64,000 bases of DNA, from positions 682,001-746,000 of the forward strand of contig NZ_QGTG01000002.1 of the NCBI RefSeq assembly GCF_003182155.1, given 5' to 3'. Of the stretch, positions 1-8,725 are shown piece by piece (the first letter of the stretch is position 1; the number at the start of each line of letters is the position of its first letter). Source of the stretch: Chitinophaga sp. S165. GTDB lineage: Bacteria; Bacteroidota; Bacteroidia; Chitinophagales; Chitinophagaceae. A model generated the notes under the pieces. That model saw only the letters and a list, made by a program, of their open reading frames with translations. It was not told the origin of the DNA and did no database searches. Position numbers and translations under genes: made by a program.

Positions 1-546
1 CCTGTGCCTGAGCTAAATACCGCTGTAATGGCACAGAAAGGCTTTAATATCATTGCTACGGCCAATAACAGGGATAAGGGAGTAAATGACCTTTCCAGTG
101 CGCTGAAGCGCCGTTTCAATACTGTTATTTTACCTGTGCCCGATTCTATTGAAGAAGAAATAGACATCGTTAAACGCCGCGTGGAAAGCTACGAGAAAGT
201 AATGGAACTCCCGGTGGAAAAACCAGCCCTGGAAGAGATCCGTCGTATTGTTACAATCTTTCGCGAACTAAGGAACGGTGTCACCACCGACGGTAAAACG
301 AAAATAAAAGTTCCCAGTGGTACGCTCAGCACTGCAGAAGCAATTTCTGTTGTAAACAACGGACTGGCAATGGCCGCCTACTTTGGAGATGGTCAGCTGA
401 AAGCCGATGATCTTGCCGCAGGAATTATCGGCGCCGTATTAAAAGATCCTGTACAGGATAAACTGGTATGGCAGGAATACCTGGAAACAGTGGTGAAAAC
501 CAGAGAAGACTGGAAAGACATTTATCGCGCGTGCCGCGACCTATAA
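1..546 (+). CDS. MoxR-type AAA+ ATPase, C-terminal part (left-truncated)
   Basis: The frame is open to the left edge, so only the last ~181 codons are present. The visible part starts just before a sensor-1-like stretch (NIIATANNRDKGV) and continues into LKRRF, whose arginines fit the arginine finger of MoxR/dynein-related AAA+ ATPases. An alpha-helical lid-like C-terminus follows. Walker A and B must lie off the window. The stop is 9 bp before a DUF5682 gene, which is followed 6 bp later by a VWA gene, so the three are probably co-transcribed. MoxR ATPases commonly act as chaperones that remodel a VWA/MIDAS partner, and that partnership is inferred here. A metal-chelatase-like AAA+ protein is the main alternative. 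The codon at position 4 is an internal GTG, not the true start. Confidence 0.85.
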   Translation, partial: PVPELNTAVMAQKGFNIIATANNRDKGVNDLSSALKRRFNTVILPVPDSIEEEIDIVKRRVESYEKVMELPVEKPALEEIRRIVTIFRELRNGVTTDGKTKIKVPSGTLSTAEAISVVNNGLAMAAYFGDGQLKADDLAAGIIGAVLKDPVQDKLVWQEYLETVVKTREDWKDIYRACRDL

Positions 547-555
547 ATCAATCAT

Positions 556-2802
556 ATGTCAATACACGTATTAGGCATAAGACATCACGGGCCTGGCTCT
601 GCAAGAAATGTGAAGGAATACCTGGAAAGGATCAAACCCGATATAGTTCTGGTGGAAGGTCCTCCTGATGCTGACGGTATCCTGGAATGGGCTGGCAATG
701 AACAACTGACTCCTCCGGTGGCCATTCTGGTCTATCAACCAGACGCGCCTCAGAAAGCTGTCTTCTATCCGTTTGCTGAATTCTCGCCTGAGTGGCAGGC
801 TATATTATATGCACGCAGGAATAAGATCCCTGTACGTTTTATGGATTTGCCTATGGCGCACCAGTTTGAACTGAAAGCCGCACGTGAGCCTAAAATAGAT
901 CCAGAAGAAGCTCCTTCTCTGAATAATACATTGGCGCCTCACATTCCTGATGCCCGCACAGTGAAATATAATCCTATTGCGTATCTCGCAGGTGCAGCAG
1001 GCTTCGACGATGAAGAAAAGTGGTGGGAGCATATGTTTGAATACAGACAGGACCCACAAGACGTGTTCACCGCTATTTCCGAAGGTATACAGGCATTACG
1101 CCAGGACTTACGCCTGCCTTACGACAGGGAAGAACAATTGCGTGAAGCGCATATGCGAAAAACGATCCGCCAGGCGGAGAGAGAAATGTACACAGAGATC
1201 GCCGTAATATGTGGCGCATGGCATGCACCGGCACTTATCAACATGCCGAAAGCCAAAGAAGATAACGATCTCTTAAAAGGCTTATCAAAAGTAAAAGTTG
1301 CGACCACCTGGATTCCCTGGACGTATAACCGGTTAAGTTATAGCAGCGGTTATGGCGCCGGTATAAACTCTCCCGGATGGTATGAACATAACTGGCGCTA
1401 CCCTGCTGATGATGGGTCCCGATGGATGTCGCGGGTAGCCAGTCTATTCAGAGGGCAGCAAAAGGATATCTCTGTTGCACACGTGTTGGAAGCTGTTCGT
1501 CTTTCGTCGGCACTTGCTGCATTAAGGCGATTACATAAACCGGGACTGGAGGAATTAAACGAGGCGACGCTGAGTGTGCTTTGCAACGGCGAAGACTTCA
1601 TGATGCAGTTGATCAATTCGGAATTGATCGTGAGTGACAGGATCGGAGAAGTACCATCAGATATTCCCCGCCCACCCCTGCAGACAGATATTGAAAAACA
1701 ACAGAAAAGATTAAGACTTCCTCAAACTGCCGACTTTAAAGACTATGTGCTTGATCTTCGTAAGGAAACAGATCTTGAGCGCAGTATTCTATTACACCGG
1801 CTGGAAATGTTAGGCATTCAATGGGGAGAACGTTTCGGCGCATCCGGCAAAGGAACCTTTAAAGAGCAATGGCGTCTGCAATGGGACCCATCTTTTTCTA
1901 TAGAGATCATTGAAAAAGGCAGCTGGGGTAATACAGTTGAAGAAGCCTCTTCTCAATATGTACAGCACGAGGCACGTAGCAGTACTTCTCTGAAAGAAAT
2001 AGTCACGCTGCTGGAAACAGCCATTCCCGCAGAGTTACACACTGCAGTAGAAGTACTGATTCAACAGGTGAACAACCTTGCTGCAGCTACCGGAGATGTA
2101 ATGCAACTGATGACTGTCATACCAGGCCTGGTGCAGATCAGCAGATATGGTAACGTGAGAAAAACAGACGCATCACTGGTGGAGAATATCACCGGTGGCA
2201 TGATCACACGCATCTGTATAAGTCTGCCTGCTGCGTGTATATCTATTGCAGATGATGCTGCTACTGAATTGCTCGATCTCATCTACAGTATGAATGATGC
2301 TATACTGGTATTGCAGGAACCCGACCTTACAAATCAATGGCAACAAACGTTGTTCCAGATAGCACACAATGATAGTACAGCTCCCATTATCGGCGGTTAC
2401 GCTACGAGATTACTGGCAGATCATCGGCAGGTTACAGGTAATGAACTGGTAAAGGCATTCAGTTACGCAATGTCATCAGCAACATCACCTGCTATATCCG
2501 CAGCATGGCTGGAGGGTTTTCTTAAAGGGAGCGGTACTTTATTACTCGTTGATAATGATCTGTGGACCGTTGTATATAACTGGATGCATCATCTGGAAGA
2601 AGATGCTTTCAAACAATTACTTCCTTTGCTGCGCAGAACCTTCTCGAACTTCAGTAAATCAGAAAGAAGAAAACTGGGAGAAAAAGCAAAAGGCGGTGTT
2701 ACCGGCAACACCGGTATCCATCAACAGGGAGCGGATAATATAGATGTCGAAAGAGCATTACAAGGGGTTCCTGTAGTATTGCAAATGTTAGGTATTAAAT
2801 AG
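556..2802 (+). CDS. DUF5682 family protein of a MoxR-VWA operon
   Basis: A 748-residue soluble protein with no signal peptide. I recognise it as DUF5682, known from memory to sit between MoxR ATPases and VWA proteins. The N-terminal ~230 residues carry three clusters: RHHGPGS (H10, H11), VLVEGP (E34) and CGAWHAP (H223). Their order and spacing recall the TIKI/TraB/EreA/ChaN superfamily, where His and Glu residues of this kind form a metal or catalytic site. The enzymatic assignment is inference. The remaining ~500 residues look helical and may be a scaffold. It starts 9 bp after the ATPase stop and ends 6 bp before the VWA start, implying one operon. Substrate unknown. Confidence 0.8.
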   Translation: MSIHVLGIRHHGPGSARNVKEYLERIKPDIVLVEGPPDADGILEWAGNEQLTPPVAILVYQPDAPQKAVFYPFAEFSPEWQAILYARRNKIPVRFMDLPMAHQFELKAAREPKIDPEEAPSLNNTLAPHIPDARTVKYNPIAYLAGAAGFDDEEKWWEHMFEYRQDPQDVFTAISEGIQALRQDLRLPYDREEQLREAHMRKTIRQAEREMYTEIAVICGAWHAPALINMPKAKEDNDLLKGLSKVKVATTWIPWTYNRLSYSSGYGAGINSPGWYEHNWRYPADDGSRWMSRVASLFRGQQKDISVAHVLEAVRLSSALAALRRLHKPGLEELNEATLSVLCNGEDFMMQLINSELIVSDRIGEVPSDIPRPPLQTDIEKQQKRLRLPQTADFKDYVLDLRKETDLERSILLHRLEMLGIQWGERFGASGKGTFKEQWRLQWDPSFSIEIIEKGSWGNTVEEASSQYVQHEARSSTSLKEIVTLLETAIPAELHTAVEVLIQQVNNLAAATGDVMQLMTVIPGLVQISRYGNVRKTDASLVENITGGMITRICISLPAACISIADDAATELLDLIYSMNDAILVLQEPDLTNQWQQTLFQIAHNDSTAPIIGGYATRLLADHRQVTGNELVKAFSYAMSSATSPAISAAWLEGFLKGSGTLLLVDNDLWTVVYNWMHHLEEDAFKQLLPLLRRTFSNFSKSERRKLGEKAKGGVTGNTGIHQQGADNIDVERALQGVPVVLQMLGIK

Positions 2803-2808
2803 TATTGT

Positions 2809-3939
2809 ATGGACGATTTGAATAAATGGCGTCTTGTGCTGGGTGGTAAAGATGCGGATGGTACCGGCTTCTCTCTTGGCGGACAAGAACTTAAAATGGA
2901 TCAAACACTGGAAGCGCTTTACGATAGCGAGAAAAAAGGTGGCCTCGGTCCCTCCTCTCCTAACGTAAGCCGCTGGCTTGGTGATATTCGTACTTTTTTT
3001 CCGGCATCTGTTGTTCAGGTAATGCAGCGTGATGCCTTGCAACGTCTGAACATCACACAGATGTTGCTTGAAAAGGAGATGCTGGAAAATGTAGAACCAG
3101 ATGTACATCTCGTAGCTACATTATTAACATTACGACATGCTATTCCTGATAAGACAAGAGATACTGCTAAACAGGTTGTAAAAAGAGTTGTGGATGAATT
3201 ATTGAAAAAACTGACACAGCCTACATTACAGGCAATAACGGGCAGTCTTCACAGAAGCATCCGCAATAGAAGACCGCGTCATAATGAGATCAACTGGCAT
3301 GCTACTATATTAAAGAACCTCCAACACTATCAACCCGAGTACAAAACCATTATACCTGAAACCCGCATTGGTTACGGACGCAAAACAACATCACTAAAAG
3401 ATGTTGTACTCTGTCTTGACCAAAGTGGTTCAATGGGTACCTCTGTCGTTTACTCTGGTATATTCGGATCTGTAATGGCATCTATCCCTGCAATCAAAAC
3501 CCGCATGATTGTATTTGATACTGCTGTTGCCGACCTTACAGAAGAGTTGAATGACCCTGTTGATCTTTTGTTTGGCGTACAGTTAGGTGGAGGCACTGAT
3601 ATAAATGCTGCGCTCTCCTATTGCCAGCAGATCATTACAAAACCTGCTGACACTGTGCTGGTGCTCATTACCGATCTCTTTGAAGGTGGTAGTGATGATA
3701 ACATGCGTAAACGAGCTGCTGAATTAACAGCAGCGGGTGTACAGGTCATTGTGTTACTCGCACTGAATGATGATGGAGCTCCCGCTTATGATCACAGTAA
3801 TGCACAATTCTTTTCAAATCTCGGCATTCCCGTTTTTGCCTGTACACCCGATAAATTCCCTGATATGATGGCTGCTGCATTGAGCAAACAGGATATCAAC
3901 AGCTGGGCAGCCAGAGAAGATCTTGTATTGAAAAAATGA
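2809..3939 (+). CDS. VWA domain protein with intact MIDAS
   Basis: 376 residues. The N-terminal ~190 residues are helical. The C-terminal ~180 form a von Willebrand factor A domain with a complete metal-ion-dependent adhesion site: DQSGS at residues 204-208, T263 in GGGTDI, and D289 in ITDLFEGG. There is no signal peptide or membrane segment, so it should act in the cytoplasm. It is the last gene of the MoxR-DUF5682-VWA operon. VWA proteins paired with MoxR ATPases usually serve as metal-dependent adaptors that deliver the ATPase to a target; that role is inferred. Its TGA abuts, with no gap, the stop codon of the convergent helicase (TGATCA at 3937-3942), so there is no room for a private terminator. 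Confidence 0.9.
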   Translation: MDDLNKWRLVLGGKDADGTGFSLGGQELKMDQTLEALYDSEKKGGLGPSSPNVSRWLGDIRTFFPASVVQVMQRDALQRLNITQMLLEKEMLENVEPDVHLVATLLTLRHAIPDKTRDTAKQVVKRVVDELLKKLTQPTLQAITGSLHRSIRNRRPRHNEINWHATILKNLQHYQPEYKTIIPETRIGYGRKTTSLKDVVLCLDQSGSMGTSVVYSGIFGSVMASIPAIKTRMIVFDTAVADLTEELNDPVDLLFGVQLGGGTDINAALSYCQQIITKPADTVLVLITDLFEGGSDDNMRKRAAELTAAGVQVIVLLALNDDGAPAYDHSNAQFFSNLGIPVFACTPDKFPDMMAAALSKQDINSWAAREDLVLKK

Positions 3940-6900
3940 TCACTTAACCTTTAACCATTCATCGTCCTGATAAATAGTTCCATTGGCAAGCGCCATTTCA
4001 ACAACCTCCTGCAGATCTGTTCTCAGATCTTCCGTTACACGCGCAAATCCTAACGTTTTTGCAATAACCGGTATGGCCGCTACCATAGTAATGGCAATTG
4101 CATCACCCACTACTTTTTCTATTACGGTCATTAATTCTTCTGGCGCTATATAAGTCATCTTACGAGATGCCGGAGGTAAATTAACCCGGCTTCGTACAAG
4201 TGGTTTCTCCATCGTTGAATCCCACAGGAACTCATCTTTCACCACGACAGAATCATTTCCAACAGCATCTGCGATAGCCTGTTTCAGCACCTCCCGTATC
4301 CTGTTTCCCACACGTGCAACATCAGCTGCGTCAAGTATACGACGGGTAGCTTCTTCAACATGAATAGGACTTTCTACACGTACGATCATTTCTAACCATG
4401 ACCGCAATTTATCTGCCGGATGCTGATGAAGATCTTTTGTCGATATCTCAGCGGGCAATACCGCCATCTCATATAAAGGCACGTCACTACCTTCTCCTTC
4501 ATCCTCTCTTACCATCGTATAATCTTCCTGGCGGTTTGTATTTATGTCCTGGTCATTACGCTCTCCTTCACGCGCACTTTCAATCGCAGTTATTAGTCTT
4601 CTCAATTCACGTGCAGGATGACGGAACCAATCTGTGCTCCATACGTTATAAATGTTCCAACCCATATTCTCTAATACCTGCTGACGCAATCTGTCCCTGT
4701 CTTTTGCTGAACGGGCGGAATGATAAGCAGCTCCATCGCAGGTAATACCAAGAATATATTTACCCGGATGCTCCGGATCTACTACTGCCAGGTCAATATA
4801 AAACCCTTTACTACCGATCTGTTTTTTCACATTATAACCTGCTGCTGTTAAATGCTCCGCAACCAATGTTTCAAAAGGAATATTTGATGGCATGCCATCT
4901 GCATATCCGCTCTGCATTGATCCATGTTGTGCGAAATACAGGAAGTTCTTTAACGCTCTCACTCCTTCACTTTCCGTTTTGCTCAGATCAATATCATCAG
5001 CGGTCAGATTTGTAAATACTTCACAGCGTTGTTTTGCACGCGTGATCAATACATTCAATCTCTTTTCTCCACCTTCATTATTCAATGGTCCGAATGACAA
5101 GTTCACAGTTCCCTCCGGTGTACGGCCGTAACCTATGCTGATAAATATTACATCCCTTTCATCTCCCTGAACATTTTCAAGGTTCTTCACAAAAAATGGT
5201 TCATGCGGATGTGCCTTGAAGAACGTCTCCACTTCTGGCATTTTCTTTCGTGCCGTTTCCAGTGACTGCTGTATCGCCTGCATTTGTGCAGTACTGAAAG
5301 CAACTACGCCGAGGCTCATCTCGGGATATTTCTTTGCATGTTCTATTACCGCTTCTGTGATGGCATCAGCTTCACGTTGGTTTGTTCTCGTTTTACCTCT
5401 GTCATACGTTGCATCTTTCAGCTGATGATATACCAATCCCATTTTGTGTGCCGCACCAGGGCTTGGGAAGATAACCAGTTTGTCTTCATAGAATTCATGA
5501 TTGGACATCTTTATCAACGATTCATGTCTGCTACGGTAATGCCAGCGTAGCATTCTTTGTGGTGCACCCTGTGCATCGCACATGCCTAAGATGCTCGGCA
5601 TATCTGCCGTTACATTTTCTTCATCATCCACTTCTTTCATCAGTGAATCAAAGAAAGTGCTGGGTGGTAATTGTTTACTATCTCCTACAACCACCAACTG
5701 TTTTCCACGCAGCAAAGCACCCAATGCATCTACTGGTCTTACCTGACTTGCTTCGTCAAATATTACTAGGTCAAACTGCAATGAACCCGGCGGTAAAAAG
5801 TTAGCGATAGAAAGAGGGCTCATCATGAACACAGGTTTGATAGCCTGTATTGCTAATCCTGCTGCCTGCATCAGTTTTCGTATAGGCATATGTCGCGCCT
5901 TCTTATTGAATTCTGTGCGTAACACATTTACCTGTCCGCCTGCATCCAGCGGAGGTACACCGTCCCAATGTTTTAATGCGGCCCGCGCTCTGTTGTATTG
6001 GAGATTAAGTGTATCAAGTTTTACAAATTGTTTTACTGCTGCTTCATGACTTGATCTTTCAAACTTGCGTAATGATGCATGTGCAGTCAATGCTTTTTCC
6101 CATAGATATTCATACCATGTTTTTTGCAATGCTCCTTTTAACGCAGTAACTCCTTCCGCCCAATACGATACTGTATCTGTTAACGTCTGTAATCCTTCTG
6201 CAGTTGCAGTTTCTACGAGATTATTCCAGGAAATGATATGATGTATTTCAGGTAATCCATTGATCCATGATTGCGTCAATATGATCTGTTCTTCATAAGG
6301 GCGTTGCAGTAATGGAGTGAGATCTCGGAAACGTCGCTGTTCATTCAATACGAATACAGCTACAATATCATCTATTGCAGCTCCCTGTTGTTGGAGGTTT
6401 TTCAGCAAAGTATCGTAATAACGTTTGGCTACTTCTACCGGTTCGTTCCTTTCAAGATAATCTAATATCACCGCTGAACATGTACCAAAGCTGATCTGAC
6501 GATGTACTTCCGTAAGATAATTTGTGATGGCTTCCAGTAACTCCCAGTTGGTCTGTCCTTTCTGCCAACGTTGCGCGAATAATTCTTTAGCCAGGATTTC
6601 CTGTTCCTGCAATTGTTTCTCCAATCGCTTTGCTTCGAGAATAGCATCAATGCAGGAGAGTTTTCCCTGCAGATCATCCGGCACACCTGCTTTACATAAG
6701 GCGGCAAGTTGACGATTTGTTCTGTTATAATCTCCCTTCAGGAATTTATACCATTTGTCACCATAAGCCAGCAAGTTCTGTCGTATTTCAAGTACCTGCT
6801 GATCCCATGCTTCAGGAATAAGAATAGTATCATATACCTGATGGATCTGACGCAAGCGCTTACCCGTTTGCAACAATTCTTTAATGTCTTCTTTCTGTTG

Positions 6901-8607
6901 CAACCATGCCGGATGGCGCAATTGTACTCCTGTTATATCGGGGCGAATGGAAGCAAGTTGCACAAAGAAAGACAGATCCATGCTATACTTTCTGGTAAGT
7001 GGCATCGGTAGTCCTACCTGTCCTGCAATTACAGCGCTCTCATGTTGTAATGATACCGTTGTGCTCTCAGCCTTTTGCAGTATTGGAATTAATCTATCCT
7101 GTTCGGCCGGCACTAATACAGTTAAACCACTACCCCAGAATAACAATGTCGACGGTATCCCTGTTTCCCCTAACCTGTTCTCAATACGCGCTGCCATTGC
7201 TTCCGCACGTTGCATGTCAAGTGCATTCCAGGTATCGATATTAGGAATGGCTATGCGTGGTAACTCTATTGCTGCGAATTGTTCTTTCAGCTGTAACAGA
7301 TATCCCATCAGCTGATGAGGAGTAAGACCGCTTTCACCAACAGCAGTATTCACAGCAATACTATAATCATTCAATTCTTTTCTATAATCATTCAGTAGTG
7401 TTACTTCCTGTTGCAGTTGAAGAATAGCCGGTTTGCCAAGTTCGAGTGTTCTTCTTAACTCCTGATGCAGTTCTTTTTTATTCGCTTTGTGACTATGTAA
7501 CTCGAGACATGCGTCTCCTAATTGAATACTGTCCAGTCTACGTTTCACGACTTCAAGCGCCGCCATTTTTTCTGCTACGAATAATACTTTCTTTCCTTCA
7601 CCAACTGCATTAGCAATAAGGTTAGTGATCGTCTGCGACTTACCCGTTCCCGGCGGGCCTTGTATTACAAGGTTACGTCCTTCCTGCACAGCAAGCATTG
7701 CCAGCAGTTGAGAACCATCTGCATCTACTACCTGATGTAATTCATGAGCAGTTGTTTCATTATCTATGAATACATCTTCCGGAATGTTCGACGTATCTTC
7801 TTTAAAACCTTCTCCGAAAAGACGCTGCAAAATAGGATGATCAACAGGTTGCTCATCAGCGGGCCATCCATCACTATCAAGGTCATGATACAACATCAGT
7901 TTACCAAAGGAGAAGAATCCTAGTTCAACCGCATCAGTAACAACTTCCCAATCAGGCATTCCGTTTATGACATCTGCAATCTTCTCTATGTAATCAATTA
8001 CTGCTATCTCATCTGCCTCGGGCATATCAGGCAAAGTGATACCATACTCTGCTTTGATCTTAGTTTGTAAACTGAGGTTCATTTCTACCTCACTACCGGT
8101 GTAGCGCAAACGAAATCTTTCTCTTGCGCTGGAACGTTCAAGAGAAACAGGTATTAATATCAATGGGGCCTGCCGTTGTTCTTTACCGTTATCTTTTTCA
8201 TACCATTTCAACATACCTAATGTCAGGAACAGTATATTCACACCCTGTTCTTCCAGGCTGGTACGCGCAGCATAATATGTATTTAATAATCTGTTCTGTA
8301 AGGCAACGGCAGTTTCTGTTGTTTGCAGGCGAGTATCATATACAACTTCCTCCGGTTCCTGTAGCGGCAACGGCGGATCGACAATTTCCCCCTCTTTTTC
8401 TTTCTTTTCTTTCGGATCGGTCTTAGGCAGGAAAGTCATTGCCTTTCCCTGTTTCACTAACACCTCATATATATTTGTAACGCTCTCCTGTTCAATGTGC
8501 ACACCACGACTAAGGGGTAAACGATAATTTAACAAGGGGTTACGCAGTCCCAGATCCAGCAGTTCCCTACGGGAAGCTTCCAGTTTAATAAGGATTGATT
8601 CCTTCAT
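3940..8607 (-). CDS. DUF4011 / SF1 helicase / REase-fold / DUF3320 protein (Hhe-like)
   Basis: A 1555-residue multidomain protein. The N-terminus has the DUF4011 signature (RRELLDLGLRNPLLNYRL). A superfamily 1 helicase core is split by a long helical insert: Walker A GPPGTGKS near residue 320, Walker B FDEAS near 947, GDSKQLPP just after, and QGDERD near 1143 followed by RLNVLITRAK. A restriction-endonuclease-fold region (REase_MTES_1575/Vsr-like) lies at about 1243-1340, with YIDLAVV and CDGAAYH near 1270-1290 as candidate nuclease residues. The C-terminus (~1400-1480) matches DUF3320. Proteins with this architecture occur in defence islands, and the Hhe single-gene antiphage system is, from memory, of this type. 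DNA unwinding plus cleavage is the likely activity. It is convergent with the MoxR-DUF5682-VWA operon. Confidence 0.88.
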   Translation of the reverse strand: MKESILIKLEASRRELLDLGLRNPLLNYRLPLSRGVHIEQESVTNIYEVLVKQGKAMTFLPKTDPKEKKEKEGEIVDPPLPLQEPEEVVYDTRLQTTETAVALQNRLLNTYYAARTSLEEQGVNILFLTLGMLKWYEKDNGKEQRQAPLILIPVSLERSSARERFRLRYTGSEVEMNLSLQTKIKAEYGITLPDMPEADEIAVIDYIEKIADVINGMPDWEVVTDAVELGFFSFGKLMLYHDLDSDGWPADEQPVDHPILQRLFGEGFKEDTSNIPEDVFIDNETTAHELHQVVDADGSQLLAMLAVQEGRNLVIQGPPGTGKSQTITNLIANAVGEGKKVLFVAEKMAALEVVKRRLDSIQLGDACLELHSHKANKKELHQELRRTLELGKPAILQLQQEVTLLNDYRKELNDYSIAVNTAVGESGLTPHQLMGYLLQLKEQFAAIELPRIAIPNIDTWNALDMQRAEAMAARIENRLGETGIPSTLLFWGSGLTVLVPAEQDRLIPILQKAESTTVSLQHESAVIAGQVGLPMPLTRKYSMDLSFFVQLASIRPDITGVQLRHPAWLQQKEDIKELLQTGKRLRQIHQVYDTILIPEAWDQQVLEIRQNLLAYGDKWYKFLKGDYNRTNRQLAALCKAGVPDDLQGKLSCIDAILEAKRLEKQLQEQEILAKELFAQRWQKGQTNWELLEAITNYLTEVHRQISFGTCSAVILDYLERNEPVEVAKRYYDTLLKNLQQQGAAIDDIVAVFVLNEQRRFRDLTPLLQRPYEEQIILTQSWINGLPEIHHIISWNNLVETATAEGLQTLTDTVSYWAEGVTALKGALQKTWYEYLWEKALTAHASLRKFERSSHEAAVKQFVKLDTLNLQYNRARAALKHWDGVPPLDAGGQVNVLRTEFNKKARHMPIRKLMQAAGLAIQAIKPVFMMSPLSIANFLPPGSLQFDLVIFDEASQVRPVDALGALLRGKQLVVVGDSKQLPPSTFFDSLMKEVDDEENVTADMPSILGMCDAQGAPQRMLRWHYRSRHESLIKMSNHEFYEDKLVIFPSPGAAHKMGLVYHQLKDATYDRGKTRTNQREADAITEAVIEHAKKYPEMSLGVVAFSTAQMQAIQQSLETARKKMPEVETFFKAHPHEPFFVKNLENVQGDERDVIFISIGYGRTPEGTVNLSFGPLNNEGGEKRLNVLITRAKQRCEVFTNLTADDIDLSKTESEGVRALKNFLYFAQHGSMQSGYADGMPSNIPFETLVAEHLTAAGYNVKKQIGSKGFYIDLAVVDPEHPGKYILGITCDGAAYHSARSAKDRDRLRQQVLENMGWNIYNVWSTDWFRHPARELRRLITAIESAREGERNDQDINTNRQEDYTMVREDEGEGSDVPLYEMAVLPAEISTKDLHQHPADKLRSWLEMIVRVESPIHVEEATRRILDAADVARVGNRIREVLKQAIADAVGNDSVVVKDEFLWDSTMEKPLVRSRVNLPPASRKMTYIAPEELMTVIEKVVGDAIAITMVAAIPVIAKTLGFARVTEDLRTDLQEVVEMALANGTIYQDDEWLKVK

Positions 8608-8725
8608 GTACAGTTCGTTGTAAGAACAAAAAAAATGATAATTTATGTTAAGAACGATTGATGGGGATAATTTATTCTAATAGATATTACCGTTACCTTT
8701 ATTCACATAATTATTTAGAAACTAA

